Origin: Methanoculleus receptaculi
GTDB taxonomy: Archaea; Halobacteriota; Methanomicrobia; Methanomicrobiales; Methanoculleaceae
Length of the DNA: 64,000 nucleotides
Assembly: GCF_033472595.1 (NCBI RefSeq)
Contig: NZ_CP137642.1
Location: 372,001 to 436,000 of the forward strand
Direction of reading: 5' to 3'
The notes beneath the pieces were generated by a model, which had not been told where the DNA came from, did no database searches, and worked only from the letters and a program-made list of their open reading frames with translations. The stretch's first letter is position 1; every line of letters starts with the position of its first letter. The position numbers and the translations under genes were made by a program. Of the stretch, positions 1 to 13,647 are shown piece by piece.

Positions 1-3000
1 ACATCCACGACCTGGAATACTTTGGGACCCGCCCGTTCTGTATAGACGGGAGCACGGTCATACCCGCGCGGATGGCGGGCCGCACCCGAAGCATCCGTCC
101 CGACGAACTCCCGATCGACGGTGATGAATGGCGCCCGGATGACCTCTCCGTGCTCACCCCAAAGGGCTGGAGACGCGTTACGAAGGTGACCCGTCGCCGG
201 GTGAACCCGGGCGAGATGCTCAGGATCCGGACGTCGGGCGGGCGGTCGCTGATGGTCACCGGCGAGCACCGGATCCCGGTGCAGACCGCCGAAGGGATGA
301 CCATCCGCCGTGCCGACGAAGTACGCACCGGGGACACCCTCTACAGGATCTCCGCGACCGACGCCCTCCGCGGGGAGACGATCGAGGCGATCGATCTCGT
401 GCGGGAACTGCCCGTCTCGGTGCCGGCCCACCTCCTCGAGAACGTCTACGTCCGCGGCGCTCAGGAGATCTTTGCCGATACGATCCGGAGCGGGCAGGCA
501 GCTTCCTACGCCGCTATCTCGCGGGTGCTCGGCGTCGAGCACCGGAAACAGTGGTACACACGCGGAATCATGCCCATCGCACTCTTCAGCACGTTCTGCA
601 GCCGTTACGGCGTCGAGGACTATGCCGGGGTCACAATCGGAGTCACCGGGAGCGAGCACGAGCTGCCCGCCCTTCTCGCGCTTACGCCTGAACTCATCCG
701 TCTCCTGGGGTTCTTCGTCTCGGAAGGCAACTACAACGTCGCCCCGGAGGTCGGACAGTACAACCTCGCGATAACCGAGAACAATCAGGCGCCTGCGATC
801 CAGGCCGCGGCATGCGCTGTCCTGAACACCTATGCAACGATCACCGGCGGCACCCCCGACACCACGACCATCTACGGGGTCGAGGCGGAGCGCAACCGGG
901 CCCTGCAGGTCTACTTCGGCGGAAAAGCAGGTTACCTGCTCTTCCGCTACGTATTCGGCATCCCGGAGAGGGCAGTCGAAAAACGCCTTCCCTGGATCGT
1001 CTACCACTTAAACGATGTGCTCCTCCACGAGTTCCTCTCCGCCCTCTTCACCGCCGGCGGCTCGGTATACTACCGTCCTGAAAAGTCAGACTGCATCGTC
1101 AACTACACCACCGCATCGCCGACACTCCGACAGGAACTCTCGCTCCTCCTCACCGCACTCGGGATGAAACCCCACATCGTCGAACTCTACGCCGATAACG
1201 AGGACAGGGGGACGCTCTACCGCCTCCAGATCAACGGGCGCAAGAACGTCGAGGCGTTCGCCCGGTACGCCACGTTCCTTGACTCGCGGCAGGACCACAT
1301 CGACGGGTTCCTCTCCGCAGTGAAGGGAGGGCGGACTGCCGAGCGGGAGGAGACCGCCGTCGAGATCGCTCCGGCGGACCCCACCGGTGCGTACGTCTAC
1401 GATCTCTTCATCGACGGCGACGGGGCTGAGGAGAGCCACACGTTTTTCGCATCCGACGGCCTCTTAATCCACAACTGCCAGGACTGGGACCTGCGCTACT
1501 TCTTCTACTACGGTCTGATGCCTGATGGCAACGGTACAAAAGCCTCTGTTGCCGGCCCGGCAAAGAGGGCGGAGGTGGCGGTTCTCCACGCGGTCAAGGC
1601 GCTCGGCTCCGCCCAGACAAACTTCGCCGGCGGCCAGGGCTACTACAACTTCCTGACGTTCCTGGCGCCATACTTTGAGGGGATGGACTACGACGGGATC
1701 AAGCAGCTGATGCAGATGTTCGTCTACGAGATGACCCAGATGATGGTTGCCCGGGGCGGTCAGGTGGTCTTCTCGTCGGTCCAGCTCTCCCCCGGCGTTC
1801 CCACCCTCTGGAAGGACAAGCCCTGCGTCTTCCGCGGCAAGGTCTGGGACGGAAACCAGGCGCCGCTCCGGACATACGGCGAGTTCGAGCGTGAGGTCAG
1901 GCTCCTCTTCAAGGCGCTGATGGAGGTGATGCTCGAGGGTGACTACTGGGGCAAACCGTTCTCCTTCCCGAAACCCGAGATCAGCATCGAGCCCGATTTC
2001 CTCACGGAGGACGAGGAGTTCAACCGCAGCCACCCCGACCTCCCGACCTACCGCGACCTCTACCTGATGACGTTCGAACTCGCGTCCAAGTATGGCACCC
2101 CTTACTACGACAACCAGGTACCGGCTTACCGGGGCGCCGGTGAGGGGATATCGTGTTACCAGTGCTTGGCGGGGGACGAACTGGTTCCGGTGGCCGATAG
2201 AGAGGGCCGGATCAGTGTAAAGCGCATTCAGGACATCTTCGATACCGCCGCAAGGAACGGGAGACGGATAGATACTTTCGGCGCAGAACTCGCCTACTAT
2301 GATGGAAGAACTCCGAGCGTCGATTTCGAAACCCAGGAAGCGTCACTCCGACCGTTCCACGGTGTTATGCGCAGACGGTATAGCGGCCCCCTCCTCAGGA
2401 TCACCCTGGAGTCGGGCCGTGAGATCACGGTCACCCCCGACCATCCTGTCTACGTCCTCAATGGAGGTGTCTTTGTCCGGGATGTGGCAGGCGAGCTCAA
2501 CGTGGGTGACTCTCTCCCGGTGCTGAAAGCGGCCGGGTTCTGCGAGCGGCCGGTTGAGGAGATCGAGGTTGCAGCGACCCTGGCGAAGGCCGGGTACGGC
2601 AACTTGATCCGGGCCGCCGGTGATGGGATAACCCTCAGGACCTCCGGGCGCATCAGTCTGCCCCGCGTTCTGCCGGCCAGCAGCGAACTTGCCAGACTCC
2701 TTGGCTACTATCTTGCAGCAGGGCGTAGCGAGCGTTCAGCGCGGCGTTATACGGTTAGATTCACGTTTGAAAAAGGCGACGCGGAGTTCGCGACGGATAC
2801 CGCCGCCTGCATCCGTGCGGTCCTGGGGGTCGAGCCACGCGTCCTGGAGACGGCATCGGGAAGGGTGGTTGTCATCAGCAGCAGGCTCATCTACCTCCTC
2901 TTTGCAGCCCTCGGTTGCGGTTCGGCCGATGCCGATAAGTCTGTGCCGGATATCGTCTTCAACCTGGATCGCTCCCTCGTGGCGGATTACCTCGGTGCAG

Positions 3001-4523
3001 TCTTCAGCACAACCGGAAAGAAGGACGCCGGCCGCGAGGCGAGGAGCATCAGGCTGAGTGTGGACTCGAGGGAGGTCGCCCAGAAACTGGTCTGGCTGAG
3101 CGGCAGGATCGGCGTCCAGATGGGTTACGCCGAACGGGATAGGCTCTTCGGGCTGCCGCCAGACAGCGCCCCACACCGGGTTTACACCTGCAGGATAACG
3201 GACAATGACCAGATGGAGCGGTTCCAGGCGGAGACCGGTTACCCTCCAATGATTGCCCGGGGACGGGAGAAAGGCTCTCCGTTCGCGCAGATCCCTGAGA
3301 CTCCGGCCACAGCCGGATGCACCGGTCTTGCCTGTGCGAGCATGTACACCGGTGATGGGGTGGAGAAGGTCCAGGTGACCATTGTCATCCCACCACTTTC
3401 CGGAGAGGAAGAAGAGGCTGTCGGCCTCCTCGAGTATGGGGATGTGCACCCGCTCCGGATTCGATCGATCGAACCGGTGGACCACGAAGGTTACGTCTAC
3501 GACCTTGTCGACGTCGCAGGCACCCACACCTTCTCAAACGCGCTCGGGATCGTGACCGGAAACTGTTGCGCCTACCAGTTCTCCTCGCTTGCTGGCGAAG
3601 ACGCCGAATTTGAGGACAAACTCTACTTCCGTGATGGGAAACACTTCTCGATGGGTTCATGGCAGGTGATGTCGATCAACTGTCCGCGGGCGGCTTACAA
3701 GGCCGAGGGCGACCAGGAACGACTCTTTGCCGAGCTCAAGTCCCTCATGGACACCGCTGTCGACCTCTTTCGGATCAAGCGCCGATGGATGTCCCTGATC
3801 CGGGCGAACGGCCGGATGCCGTTTGCGATGCAGCGCCCGAAGGATCCAAACACCGGCGAACGCGGCGCGGTTGCTGTGGACGTGGATGGTCTTGTCTACA
3901 CCATAGGTGTCGTCGGTGTCAACGAGATGGTGCAGCACTTCACCGGCTACCAGCTACACGAGTCGAAGGAAGCTTTCCGTCTGGCCGTTCGTGCGATGAC
4001 CGAACTCGAGATCTACGCCCGTGAACTCTCGAAGAAGAACAACATGACGATCGCCCTCGCCCGCACGCCGGCGGAGACGACCGGCCAGCGGTTTGCGGTT
4101 GCCGATCTCCTGGATGAGCGGTTCCGCGACGATGCGATCAGGGTGGTCAAGGGCGACGTCGAACGGGCGCTCGATGTGCTTGGCACCACACTTGACCTTC
4201 CCATCTACTACACCAACGGGACGCACGTCAACCCTGGAGCGGCAGTCCCGCTCACGAAACGGATCGAGATCGAGCACGTCTTCTTCCCCATAGTGGATGG
4301 CGGTAACATCTTCCACATATGGCTCGGGGAGGCACGCCCTGACCCGCGGGGGTTGATGGAGATGGCGATGAACCTCTGCCGGACGACCCAGATCGGTTAC
4401 TTTGCATTCACCCGCGATCTGACGGTCTCCCTCAAAGAGTTCCGCGAATACAGGCCGGTGAGATCCGGGCACGCGGCCGGGCAGCCGGTGGGGACGCTGG
4501 AGGTCGACCGGGCGGATGCCTGA
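1..4523 (+). CDS. nrdD: Anaerobic ribonucleoside-triphosphate reductase (class III, NrdD), 5'-truncated, with two inteins
   Basis: Class III reductases make deoxyribonucleotides anaerobically by thiyl-radical chemistry. The reading frame is open from nucleotide 3 and the N-terminus lies outside the window. Extein sequence reads HDLEYFGTRPF, then after intein 1 CQDWDLRYFFYYG, then SCYQ, then after intein 2 CCAYQFSS, followed by PAETT, YYTNGTHVN, FHIWLGE and GYFAFTRDLTV, all typical of NrdD. The two inteins sit exactly at cysteines in conserved active-site segments. The chain ends about 30 residues after GYFAFTRDLTV, with Ser where the family usually has Cys. No CxxC pair and no R-x-x-G-Y glycyl-radical motif is present in this frame, or in the other plus-strand frames up to the next gene. 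The family assignment is firm; catalytic competence is uncertain. Confidence 0.9.
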   Translation, partial: IHDLEYFGTRPFCIDGSTVIPARMAGRTRSIRPDELPIDGDEWRPDDLSVLTPKGWRRVTKVTRRRVNPGEMLRIRTSGGRSLMVTGEHRIPVQTAEGMTIRRADEVRTGDTLYRISATDALRGETIEAIDLVRELPVSVPAHLLENVYVRGAQEIFADTIRSGQAASYAAISRVLGVEHRKQWYTRGIMPIALFSTFCSRYGVEDYAGVTIGVTGSEHELPALLALTPELIRLLGFFVSEGNYNVAPEVGQYNLAITENNQAPAIQAAACAVLNTYATITGGTPDTTTIYGVEAERNRALQVYFGGKAGYLLFRYVFGIPERAVEKRLPWIVYHLNDVLLHEFLSALFTAGGSVYYRPEKSDCIVNYTTASPTLRQELSLLLTALGMKPHIVELYADNEDRGTLYRLQINGRKNVEAFARYATFLDSRQDHIDGFLSAVKGGRTAEREETAVEIAPADPTGAYVYDLFIDGDGAEESHTFFASDGLLIHNCQDWDLRYFFYYGLMPDGNGTKASVAGPAKRAEVAVLHAVKALGSAQTNFAGGQGYYNFLTFLAPYFEGMDYDGIKQLMQMFVYEMTQMMVARGGQVVFSSVQLSPGVPTLWKDKPCVFRGKVWDGNQAPLRTYGEFEREVRLLFKALMEVMLEGDYWGKPFSFPKPEISIEPDFLTEDEEFNRSHPDLPTYRDLYLMTFELASKYGTPYYDNQVPAYRGAGEGISCYQCLAGDELVPVADREGRISVKRIQDIFDTAARNGRRIDTFGAELAYYDGRTPSVDFETQEASLRPFHGVMRRRYSGPLLRITLESGREITVTPDHPVYVLNGGVFVRDVAGELNVGDSLPVLKAAGFCERPVEEIEVAATLAKAGYGNLIRAAGDGITLRTSGRISLPRVLPASSELARLLGYYLAAGRSERSARRYTVRFTFEKGDAEFATDTAACIRAVLGVEPRVLETASGRVVVISSRLIYLLFAALGCGSADADKSVPDIVFNLDRSLVADYLGAVFSTTGKKDAGREARSIRLSVDSREVAQKLVWLSGRIGVQMGYAERDRLFGLPPDSAPHRVYTCRITDNDQMERFQAETGYPPMIARGREKGSPFAQIPETPATAGCTGLACASMYTGDGVEKVQVTIVIPPLSGEEEEAVGLLEYGDVHPLRIRSIEPVDHEGYVYDLVDVAGTHTFSNALGIVTGNCCAYQFSSLAGEDAEFEDKLYFRDGKHFSMGSWQVMSINCPRAAYKAEGDQERLFAELKSLMDTAVDLFRIKRRWMSLIRANGRMPFAMQRPKDPNTGERGAVAVDVDGLVYTIGVVGVNEMVQHFTGYQLHESKEAFRLAVRAMTELEIYARELSKKNNMTIALARTPAETTGQRFAVADLLDERFRDDAIRVVKGDVERALDVLGTTLDLPIYYTNGTHVNPGAAVPLTKRIEIEHVFFPIVDGGNIFHIWLGEARPDPRGLMEMAMNLCRTTQIGYFAFTRDLTVSLKEFREYRPVRSGHAAGQPVGTLEVDRADA
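39..1475 (+). other. Intein 1 in NrdD (about 479 aa, LAGLIDADG type)
   Basis: In-frame insertion between ...GTRPF and CQDWDLRYF of the host protein. Splicing residues are intact: Cys as first residue, block B with TGEH (about residues 74-77), C-terminal LLIHN and Cys at +1. The central part has a LAGLIDADG-like first helix (LLGFFVSEG, near residue 222) that keeps its acidic residue. The second helix reads LFTAGGSV, where FDADGSV is usual, so its catalytic acid is missing. Splicing is probably active and the homing endonuclease probably impaired. Class III reductases of other archaea, for example Methanocaldococcus, are known to carry two inteins. Confidence 0.9.
2163..3563 (+). other. Intein 2 in NrdD (about 467 aa, degenerate LAGLIDADG type)
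   Basis: Inserted between GISCYQ and CCAYQFSS of the host, the loop predicted to carry the active-site cysteine. First residue is Cys, block B contains TPDH, block F reads VYDLVDVAGTHTFSNALG, and the intein ends VTGN before Cys +1. The penultimate residue is Gly where His is usual; some natural inteins tolerate this. Both LAGLIDADG-like helices lack the acidic residue (LLGYYLAAGR and VFSTTGKK), so the endonuclease is very probably inactive. The boundaries are set by the rejoined host motif SCYQ-CCAYQ. Confidence 0.88.
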
Positions 4524-4581
4524 AGAGAGGTCATATTTTTCGGTTCTGGCAGAGATGGTTCACCGTCCTGGAGAATAGAGT

Positions 4582-5643
4582 GTGTCTAATGCGAGGCCAT
4601 ACGTGATCGAACTGAACACCCCGCTCGTCGCGATCGACGTCGGTCGGGGCACTCAGGATATCCTGGTCTACGAACCCGGCCGGGTGATTGAGAACAGCAT
4701 CAAACTGGTTCTCCCCTCTCCGACCGTGATCGTGGCGGAGAGGATCCGCGAGGCGACCGCAGCCGGCCGCCCGGTCTTCCTGGAGGGGTTCCTGATGGGC
4801 GGCGGCGCAAACACCGGCGCCCTGCGGGAGCACCTCTCCCGAGGCCTCCCCGTCTATGCCGCACCGGATGCGGCAGCGACCATCCACGACAACATGGAGC
4901 GTGTGCGGGCGCTGGGTGTTGAGATCCGCACCGTTCCTCCCCCGGATGCGGTGACCGTCCACACCACCGATTACATGGAGCAGGAGCTCAGGCAGGCTCT
5001 CGCCCTCTTCGGTGTGGGTTACCCGGAGAACGTCGCGGTAGCCGTCCAGGACCACGGTTACTCACCGCACCGGAGCAACCGCATACAGCGGTTCGAACTT
5101 ATGCGGGAACGGCTTAACGCGGGGGGCTGGGAGATCCTCTCGCTGGTCTCAGATCCCCCGCTCCCAGATATGACCCGGATGCAGGCAGTCCGGCGCCAGG
5201 CACCGGAGGCACTCGTCACAGATACCGGCCCTGTCGCCCTCATCGGGGCGCTCTGCGACCCAGTGGTCAGGCGTCTGGCCCGCACTGGGGTGACCCTGGT
5301 CAACGCCGGTAACGGCCACACACTCTGCTTTACCCTGAAGGGGAGCGAGATCCATGGGCTCTTCGAGCACCACACCGGCGCACTCAACCCCGAGAAACTC
5401 CACCACTACATCCGGCGGCTTGCCGATGGCACCCTGACCACAGAGGAGGTCTTTGATGATGGCGGTCACGGGGCGGCGGTCAGGAAACCCCTTACAACCG
5501 ATGCCGTTGTGGTCACCGGGCCGAACCGTCTCCGACTGCTGCCGAAGGCTTACCAGGCGGCGCCGTTCGGGGATATGATGCTATCTGGCTGCTTCGGGCT
5601 CGTCTATCTCTGGAAAGTGTTCCGGGAGAGAAGAGAGGGGTAA
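4582..5643 (+). CDS. DUF1786 family protein (actin-like fold; historically labelled PFL-activating-enzyme-like)
   Basis: A 353-aa protein starting at GTG. The N-terminus has a phosphate-binding pattern, AIDVGRGTQDILVYE, as in ASKHA/actin-like ATPases, followed by a glycine-rich FLMGGGANTG and later NAGNGHTLCF, a second nucleotide-contact-like segment. This matches the archaeal DUF1786 family, annotated in older databases as pyruvate-formate-lyase activating enzyme although it lacks the radical-SAM CxxxCxxC motif. It lies 58 bp downstream of nrdD on the same strand, so a link to the glycyl-radical enzyme is conceivable, but that is inference. It converges with nusA, 17 bp between stops. Biochemical role unknown. 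Confidence 0.8.
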   Translation: MSNARPYVIELNTPLVAIDVGRGTQDILVYEPGRVIENSIKLVLPSPTVIVAERIREATAAGRPVFLEGFLMGGGANTGALREHLSRGLPVYAAPDAAATIHDNMERVRALGVEIRTVPPPDAVTVHTTDYMEQELRQALALFGVGYPENVAVAVQDHGYSPHRSNRIQRFELMRERLNAGGWEILSLVSDPPLPDMTRMQAVRRQAPEALVTDTGPVALIGALCDPVVRRLARTGVTLVNAGNGHTLCFTLKGSEIHGLFEHHTGALNPEKLHHYIRRLADGTLTTEEVFDDGGHGAAVRKPLTTDAVVVTGPNRLRLLPKAYQAAPFGDMMLSGCFGLVYLWKVFRERREG

Positions 5644-5660
5644 CGCAGAAAAAGGGGTGT

Positions 5661-6113
5661 TCAGGCGGTCTCACTCTGCATCAGCACAACATCGTCGATG
5701 TCATGCTGGCGCTGCGCGAGTACCTTTGCCTTGAAGATGTTCTTCCCCGCCTTGCCGATGGCAAGCCCCCGATCCTCGTCCCGGACCTCGATGCGGGCGA
5801 TCCGCCGGCTCTCTTCGTCCGTATCGAACTCGATATCGGTGACCCTGGCAGGAAGGAAACAGTTCCGGATGAACTGTGCTGGGTCGGTGGAATACTCCAC
5901 AACCTCGATGCGCTTCCCCATAACCTCGGAAGCCTTCTTGATGCTGGATCCACCCTTGCCGATGGCAAGTCCCATATCCCCTGGATTTATCACGAAGATG
6001 AGTCGCTCGTTGCGGTTATCAACCACGCAATCGCGGCTGCCTGCGCCGGTGAGGCTTTCGAACTGGGAGATCAGGCGCATACACTCCTCAGTCAGCGTGA
6101 CCTGCGGCATCAT
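5661..6113 (-). CDS. nusA: Archaeal NusA-like transcription factor (two KH domains)
   Basis: A 150-aa protein with two KH RNA-binding modules marked by MGLAIGKGGSSIKKA (about residues 47-61) and RGLAIGKAGKNIFKA (about 113-127). This short form, without the bacterial N-terminal and S1 domains, is the archaeal NusA type. It is the last gene of the rpo cluster; its start directly follows the L30e stop (6114/6113), so the two are probably translationally coupled. In many archaea the cluster continues into rps12, rps7 and elongation-factor genes; here it ends against the convergent DUF1786 gene. Confidence 0.95.
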   Translation of the reverse strand: MMPQVTLTEECMRLISQFESLTGAGSRDCVVDNRNERLIFVINPGDMGLAIGKGGSSIKKASEVMGKRIEVVEYSTDPAQFIRNCFLPARVTDIEFDTDEESRRIARIEVRDEDRGLAIGKAGKNIFKAKVLAQRQHDIDDVVLMQSETA

Positions 6114-6401
6114 CTACACTCTCACGGCGTTCAGGATATCGGACTCGCCCGGCTCGACCACGGCAAGGGCGCTGACGACATAGGGCCTGCCGCAGGCCTT
6201 TCCGAGCTGGACACTCGATCCTTCGTAGACGTAGACAGGGATATCGATCCCACTCACCATATTTTTGACGGATTCAGGGCTGTTCTCGGCCACAACAACC
6301 AGTCTGGCCTTGCCCTCTTCAATGCATTCCCGGGTCCTGTTCCGGCCCAGAAACACTGTACCAGTCTTCACGGCTTTACGGAGTGAAGCATTAAAGTCCA
6401 T
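6114..6401 (-). CDS. rpl30e: Ribosomal protein L30e
   Basis: A 95-aa protein of the L7Ae/L30e/S12e fold: an N-terminal LRKAVKTGTVFLGRN, then a central beta-alpha-beta with VVVAENSPES, and a C-terminal GKACGRPYVVSALAV that contacts kink-turn RNA in the family. Its position between RNA polymerase A'' and NusA is the classical archaeal order. It starts 11 bp after the rpoA'' stop. Confidence 0.95.
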   Translation of the reverse strand: MDFNASLRKAVKTGTVFLGRNRTRECIEEGKARLVVVAENSPESVKNMVSGIDIPVYVYEGSSVQLGKACGRPYVVSALAVVEPGESDILNAVRV

Positions 6402-6412
6402 TACGATTTCTC

Positions 6413-10230
<3,818 letters not shown>

Positions 10231-10251
10231 GGTTTGAAACTGCCCCCCATA

Positions 10252-12066
10252 TTATACCATATCTTCGAGCCTCAGGCGGGGAGCGATGCCCATGCTCTTC
10301 ATCTCGTCGAGGAGAAGCTTGAACGCGTAGCTCATCTCGACGGGGTATATATCGGTTTCGCTGCCGCAGGTAAGACAGCGGGTAACCTTCCTCTTCCGGT
10401 CGACCATCGCCACCATACCGCATTTCGCACAGACCCACTGGGTCACCTTATCCGACTCATCGAGGAGTCGTTCTTTGAGCGCCATGGCCGCGCCGTGGCC
10501 AATCATCACATCACGCTCCATCTCACCGAACCGGAGCCCTCCCTCACGAGCACGGCCTTCGGTAGGCTGGCGGGTGAGAACCTGCACCGGACCGCGCGAG
10601 CGTGCATGCATCTTGCTTGAGACCATGTGGTAGAGTTTCTGGTAGTAGATGACGCCGATGTAGATATCTGCCGCAAACTGCCGCCCGGTGACACCGTCGT
10701 ACATGACTTCACGGCCGTTGTGCGCAAACCCGAGTTCTTTGAGCGATTTTCGTAGATCTGCCTCACGTTCACCCCGGAACGCCGTTGCGTCGATCCTGCG
10801 TCCCTCGAGCGAACCCACCTTCCCGCTCAGCATCTCGAGCATGTGCCCGATGGTCATACGGCTCGGGACGGCGTGGGGGTTGATGATAAGGTCAGGTGTC
10901 ATGCCAGACTCGGTGAAGGGCATATCTGCTGCGGGCTGGATGAGTCCGATGACGCCCTTCTGGCCGTGCCGGGACGCAAACTTGTCGCCGACCTCCGGTA
11001 TCCTGAGGTCGCGAGTCCTGACCTTTACCAGCCTGGAGGAGTTCTCCCCCTCCGTGATGATGACCGTATCCACGATCCCGTGCTCGTTGCTCCGCATCGT
11101 GACCGATGTATCGCGCCGTTTTTCGACGGCGATCAGCTCGCTTGTAGGCTCCTCCAGGAACCTCGGTGGGGATGTCTTGCCGATCAGGACATCCTTCTCA
11201 CGGACAACCGTCTCGGGGTTGATGATACCGTCGATGTCCAGGTTCGCGTAGTATTCGGAACCGTGTGCTCCAGAGACCTCTTCGTCCGGGATCTCGATCC
11301 GGTCCACCTGACCCCCGGGGTAACGCCGTTCTTCGCCCTCGTAGGTGCGGAAGAAGTGCGAACGCCCCAGACCACGGTCGATGGAAGCCTGGTTGATGAT
11401 CAGTGCGTCCTCAATGTTGAACCCTTCATAGGAGAGGATGGCGACAACGAAGTTCTGGCCTGCCGGCCGATCGTCTGATCCGATGACATCGGAGGTCTGG
11501 GTGTAGATGAGCGGTTTTTGGGCGTAGTGGAGCATGTGCCCCCTGGTATCGGGGCGGAGTTTCATGTTTGCTGCGCCGAACCCGAGCGCCTGTTTGACCA
11601 TCCCGGCTCCCATTGTGACACGGGGGCTGGCATTGTGCTCCGGGAACGGAACGTGAGCTGCACCTATACCCAGGATGAGAGAGGGGTCGATCTCCAGGTG
11701 CGTGTGCTCGGGGGTGAGATCCTTTTCGTTTATGGCAATGAGGAGATCCTCCTCCTCTTCGGCATCGACAAACTCGATCGCACCCTTCTGCACAAGGTCG
11801 TCAAAGGTGATCTCACCGTTCCGAAGGCGTTCGATATCCTCTTCGGTTACCCCGGGTAAACCCTTTCGAACCACGATCAGCGGCCGGCGTGCTCTGCCCC
11901 GGTCGGTGTGGACTATGACGTCGTTGTTGAATTCCTTGTAGGAGATGTTTATTTCAGAAGAGATCCTGCCGCACCGGCGCATCTCGCGCAACCGGCTGAC
12001 AAGGTCCCGGGGGTTGTCTACAAGTCCAATCAGGGCTCCGTCAACAAAGACACGCGACTGTCTCAT
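10252..12066 (-). CDS. rpoB1: DNA-directed RNA polymerase subunit B'
   Basis: The C-terminal half of the second-largest subunit, 604 aa. It holds the hybrid-binding region ([11 protein letters not shown]), the [24 protein letters not shown] segment and a C-terminal zinc ribbon (CAKCG and CLTCG). The B subunit is split into B'' and B', as in most methanogens and Archaeoglobus. The ATG overlaps the rpoB'' stop by 4 bp. Confidence 0.98.
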   Translation of the reverse strand: MRQSRVFVDGALIGLVDNPRDLVSRLREMRRCGRISSEINISYKEFNNDVIVHTDRGRARRPLIVVRKGLPGVTEEDIERLRNGEITFDDLVQKGAIEFVDAEEEEDLLIAINEKDLTPEHTHLEIDPSLILGIGAAHVPFPEHNASPRVTMGAGMVKQALGFGAANMKLRPDTRGHMLHYAQKPLIYTQTSDVIGSDDRPAGQNFVVAILSYEGFNIEDALIINQASIDRGLGRSHFFRTYEGEERRYPGGQVDRIEIPDEEVSGAHGSEYYANLDIDGIINPETVVREKDVLIGKTSPPRFLEEPTSELIAVEKRRDTSVTMRSNEHGIVDTVIITEGENSSRLVKVRTRDLRIPEVGDKFASRHGQKGVIGLIQPAADMPFTESGMTPDLIINPHAVPSRMTIGHMLEMLSGKVGSLEGRRIDATAFRGEREADLRKSLKELGFAHNGREVMYDGVTGRQFAADIYIGVIYYQKLYHMVSSKMHARSRGPVQVLTRQPTEGRAREGGLRFGEMERDVMIGHGAAMALKERLLDESDKVTQWVCAKCGMVAMVDRKRKVTRCLTCGSETDIYPVEMSYAFKLLLDEMKSMGIAPRLRLEDMV

Positions 12067-13604
12067 GCTGTCTCTCTCCGCAGGGCGATAACGCCCATCT
12101 CATACAGAGTGTTCTTCACTTCCTCTTCGTTGCTGACACCATTGCTGATCTCGACCATCTGGGCGAAGTTCTTAACCAGCCCACAGTTTGGCCCTTCTGG
12201 CGTCTCGCTTGGACAGATCCGTCCCCACTGGGTTGGATGCAGGTCACGGGCCTCGAAATGGGGTTGAGATCGTGAGAGGGGGGAGATCACGCGGCGGAGG
12301 TGCGATAGGACAGCCATGTGGTCGACCCGGTCCAGGAGCTGCGATACACCCGTGCGCCCTCCTACCCAGTTGCCGGTGGCAAGCGGGTGAAGCAGCCTCT
12401 CTGTCAGGACGTCCGCACGCACCGCGGTGCCGATCGAGAGGTCGCGATGGCGCATGCTGGCCCGCTCGAGCTGGTACTTAACGTCCCGCGTCAGGCGGTT
12501 GAGCGAGATCCGGAATAGGTCTTCCATAAGATCTCCTGCAAGTTTCAGCCGTTTGTTGGCGTAGTGGTCCTTATCGTCTATTCTGCGCCGCTCAAGGACC
12601 AGGTCGAAACAGGCCTCGGCCATTCGCCCCAGGAAGTGCGCTTTTGCCAGACGGACACTCTCAACCGCCGCTCTGTAACCGGGGTCGTCCTCTTTCAAGC
12701 CCGCCGGCATCAGGTGGTTTAAGTGGGGGAGCAGGTAGTTGTCAAGAACAAACTCGGCCCGTTTGCGCTGGTAGTCACGGGTCTGGTTGGGCGCGAGCTT
12801 CTTGCCAACGTACATGATCCCTTCGTCGACAGTGTCGCACTCGCTCTCCTCCAGGTTCTGCATCATAAAGGTCAGGATATCCTCATCGGTTGAGACCGCC
12901 TCGACGATGTCATGGTCACCCTGGAGCCCCAGCGCTCGCATCAGGTCAACGAAACGGAGGTGCCCGGCGACCGAGGGAAACGAGACCTCTAGCAGGTTCT
13001 TGCGGTTCCGCTCCACGATCACAAGCGCGCGGTAGCCACGGTACTGTGAGAAGACCTTCGCAACGTATATCCGTTCGTTGTAGCGTTCGGTGAACTCGGT
13101 CATGATCTTGTTTGAGGCAAGATCCTCAAGCGTCATCAGCACCCGCTCTGTGCCGTTGACGATAAAGTAGCCGCCAGGATCGAGAGGGTCTTCACCATGC
13201 TCGATCCTATCTTTATCGCTCAGGCTGTAGAGGTTGCAGGCTGCCGAACCCACCATCACCGGCAGCTGCCCGATGGTGGTGACGATCGGGTCCTGCGGTT
13301 CTCCGCCCTGGACGAGCGTCATCTCAAGTTGTATGGGCGCGGCGTAGGTGAGGTTCCGCAGGCGTGCCTCACTCGGGAAGAGCTCGGACTGCGATCCGTC
13401 CGCTTCACGAACGACGGGTTTCTTCACCTCTATCCTTCCCAGTTCAACCCATACAGCCTCTTTTCCCTTACCACGGGACTCAATGTCGGTCTCGATGACT
13501 CTCTGTTCATCGACGACTTCCTGAAGGTTGTGCAGGAGGAAATTGTTATAAGAGTCTAACTGGTGGCGCGCAACATGTTCCCGCGCAAAATATGCCCTGG
13601 ACAA
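12063..13604 (-). CDS. rpoB2: DNA-directed RNA polymerase subunit B''
   Basis: The N-terminal half of the B subunit, 513 aa: protrusion, lobe and fork regions. Recognisable blocks are [37 protein letters not shown] and, at the end, [28 protein letters not shown], the fork-loop block that normally continues into B'. It lies 43 bp after rpoH in the same operon. Confidence 0.98.
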   Translation of the reverse strand: MSRAYFAREHVARHQLDSYNNFLLHNLQEVVDEQRVIETDIESRGKGKEAVWVELGRIEVKKPVVREADGSQSELFPSEARLRNLTYAAPIQLEMTLVQGGEPQDPIVTTIGQLPVMVGSAACNLYSLSDKDRIEHGEDPLDPGGYFIVNGTERVLMTLEDLASNKIMTEFTERYNERIYVAKVFSQYRGYRALVIVERNRKNLLEVSFPSVAGHLRFVDLMRALGLQGDHDIVEAVSTDEDILTFMMQNLEESECDTVDEGIMYVGKKLAPNQTRDYQRKRAEFVLDNYLLPHLNHLMPAGLKEDDPGYRAAVESVRLAKAHFLGRMAEACFDLVLERRRIDDKDHYANKRLKLAGDLMEDLFRISLNRLTRDVKYQLERASMRHRDLSIGTAVRADVLTERLLHPLATGNWVGGRTGVSQLLDRVDHMAVLSHLRRVISPLSRSQPHFEARDLHPTQWGRICPSETPEGPNCGLVKNFAQMVEISNGVSNEEEVKNTLYEMGVIALRRETA

Positions 13605-13647
13605 AACACTTCTGTCTAACAGATGGATCAGCTCCCGGCCTCAGAAT

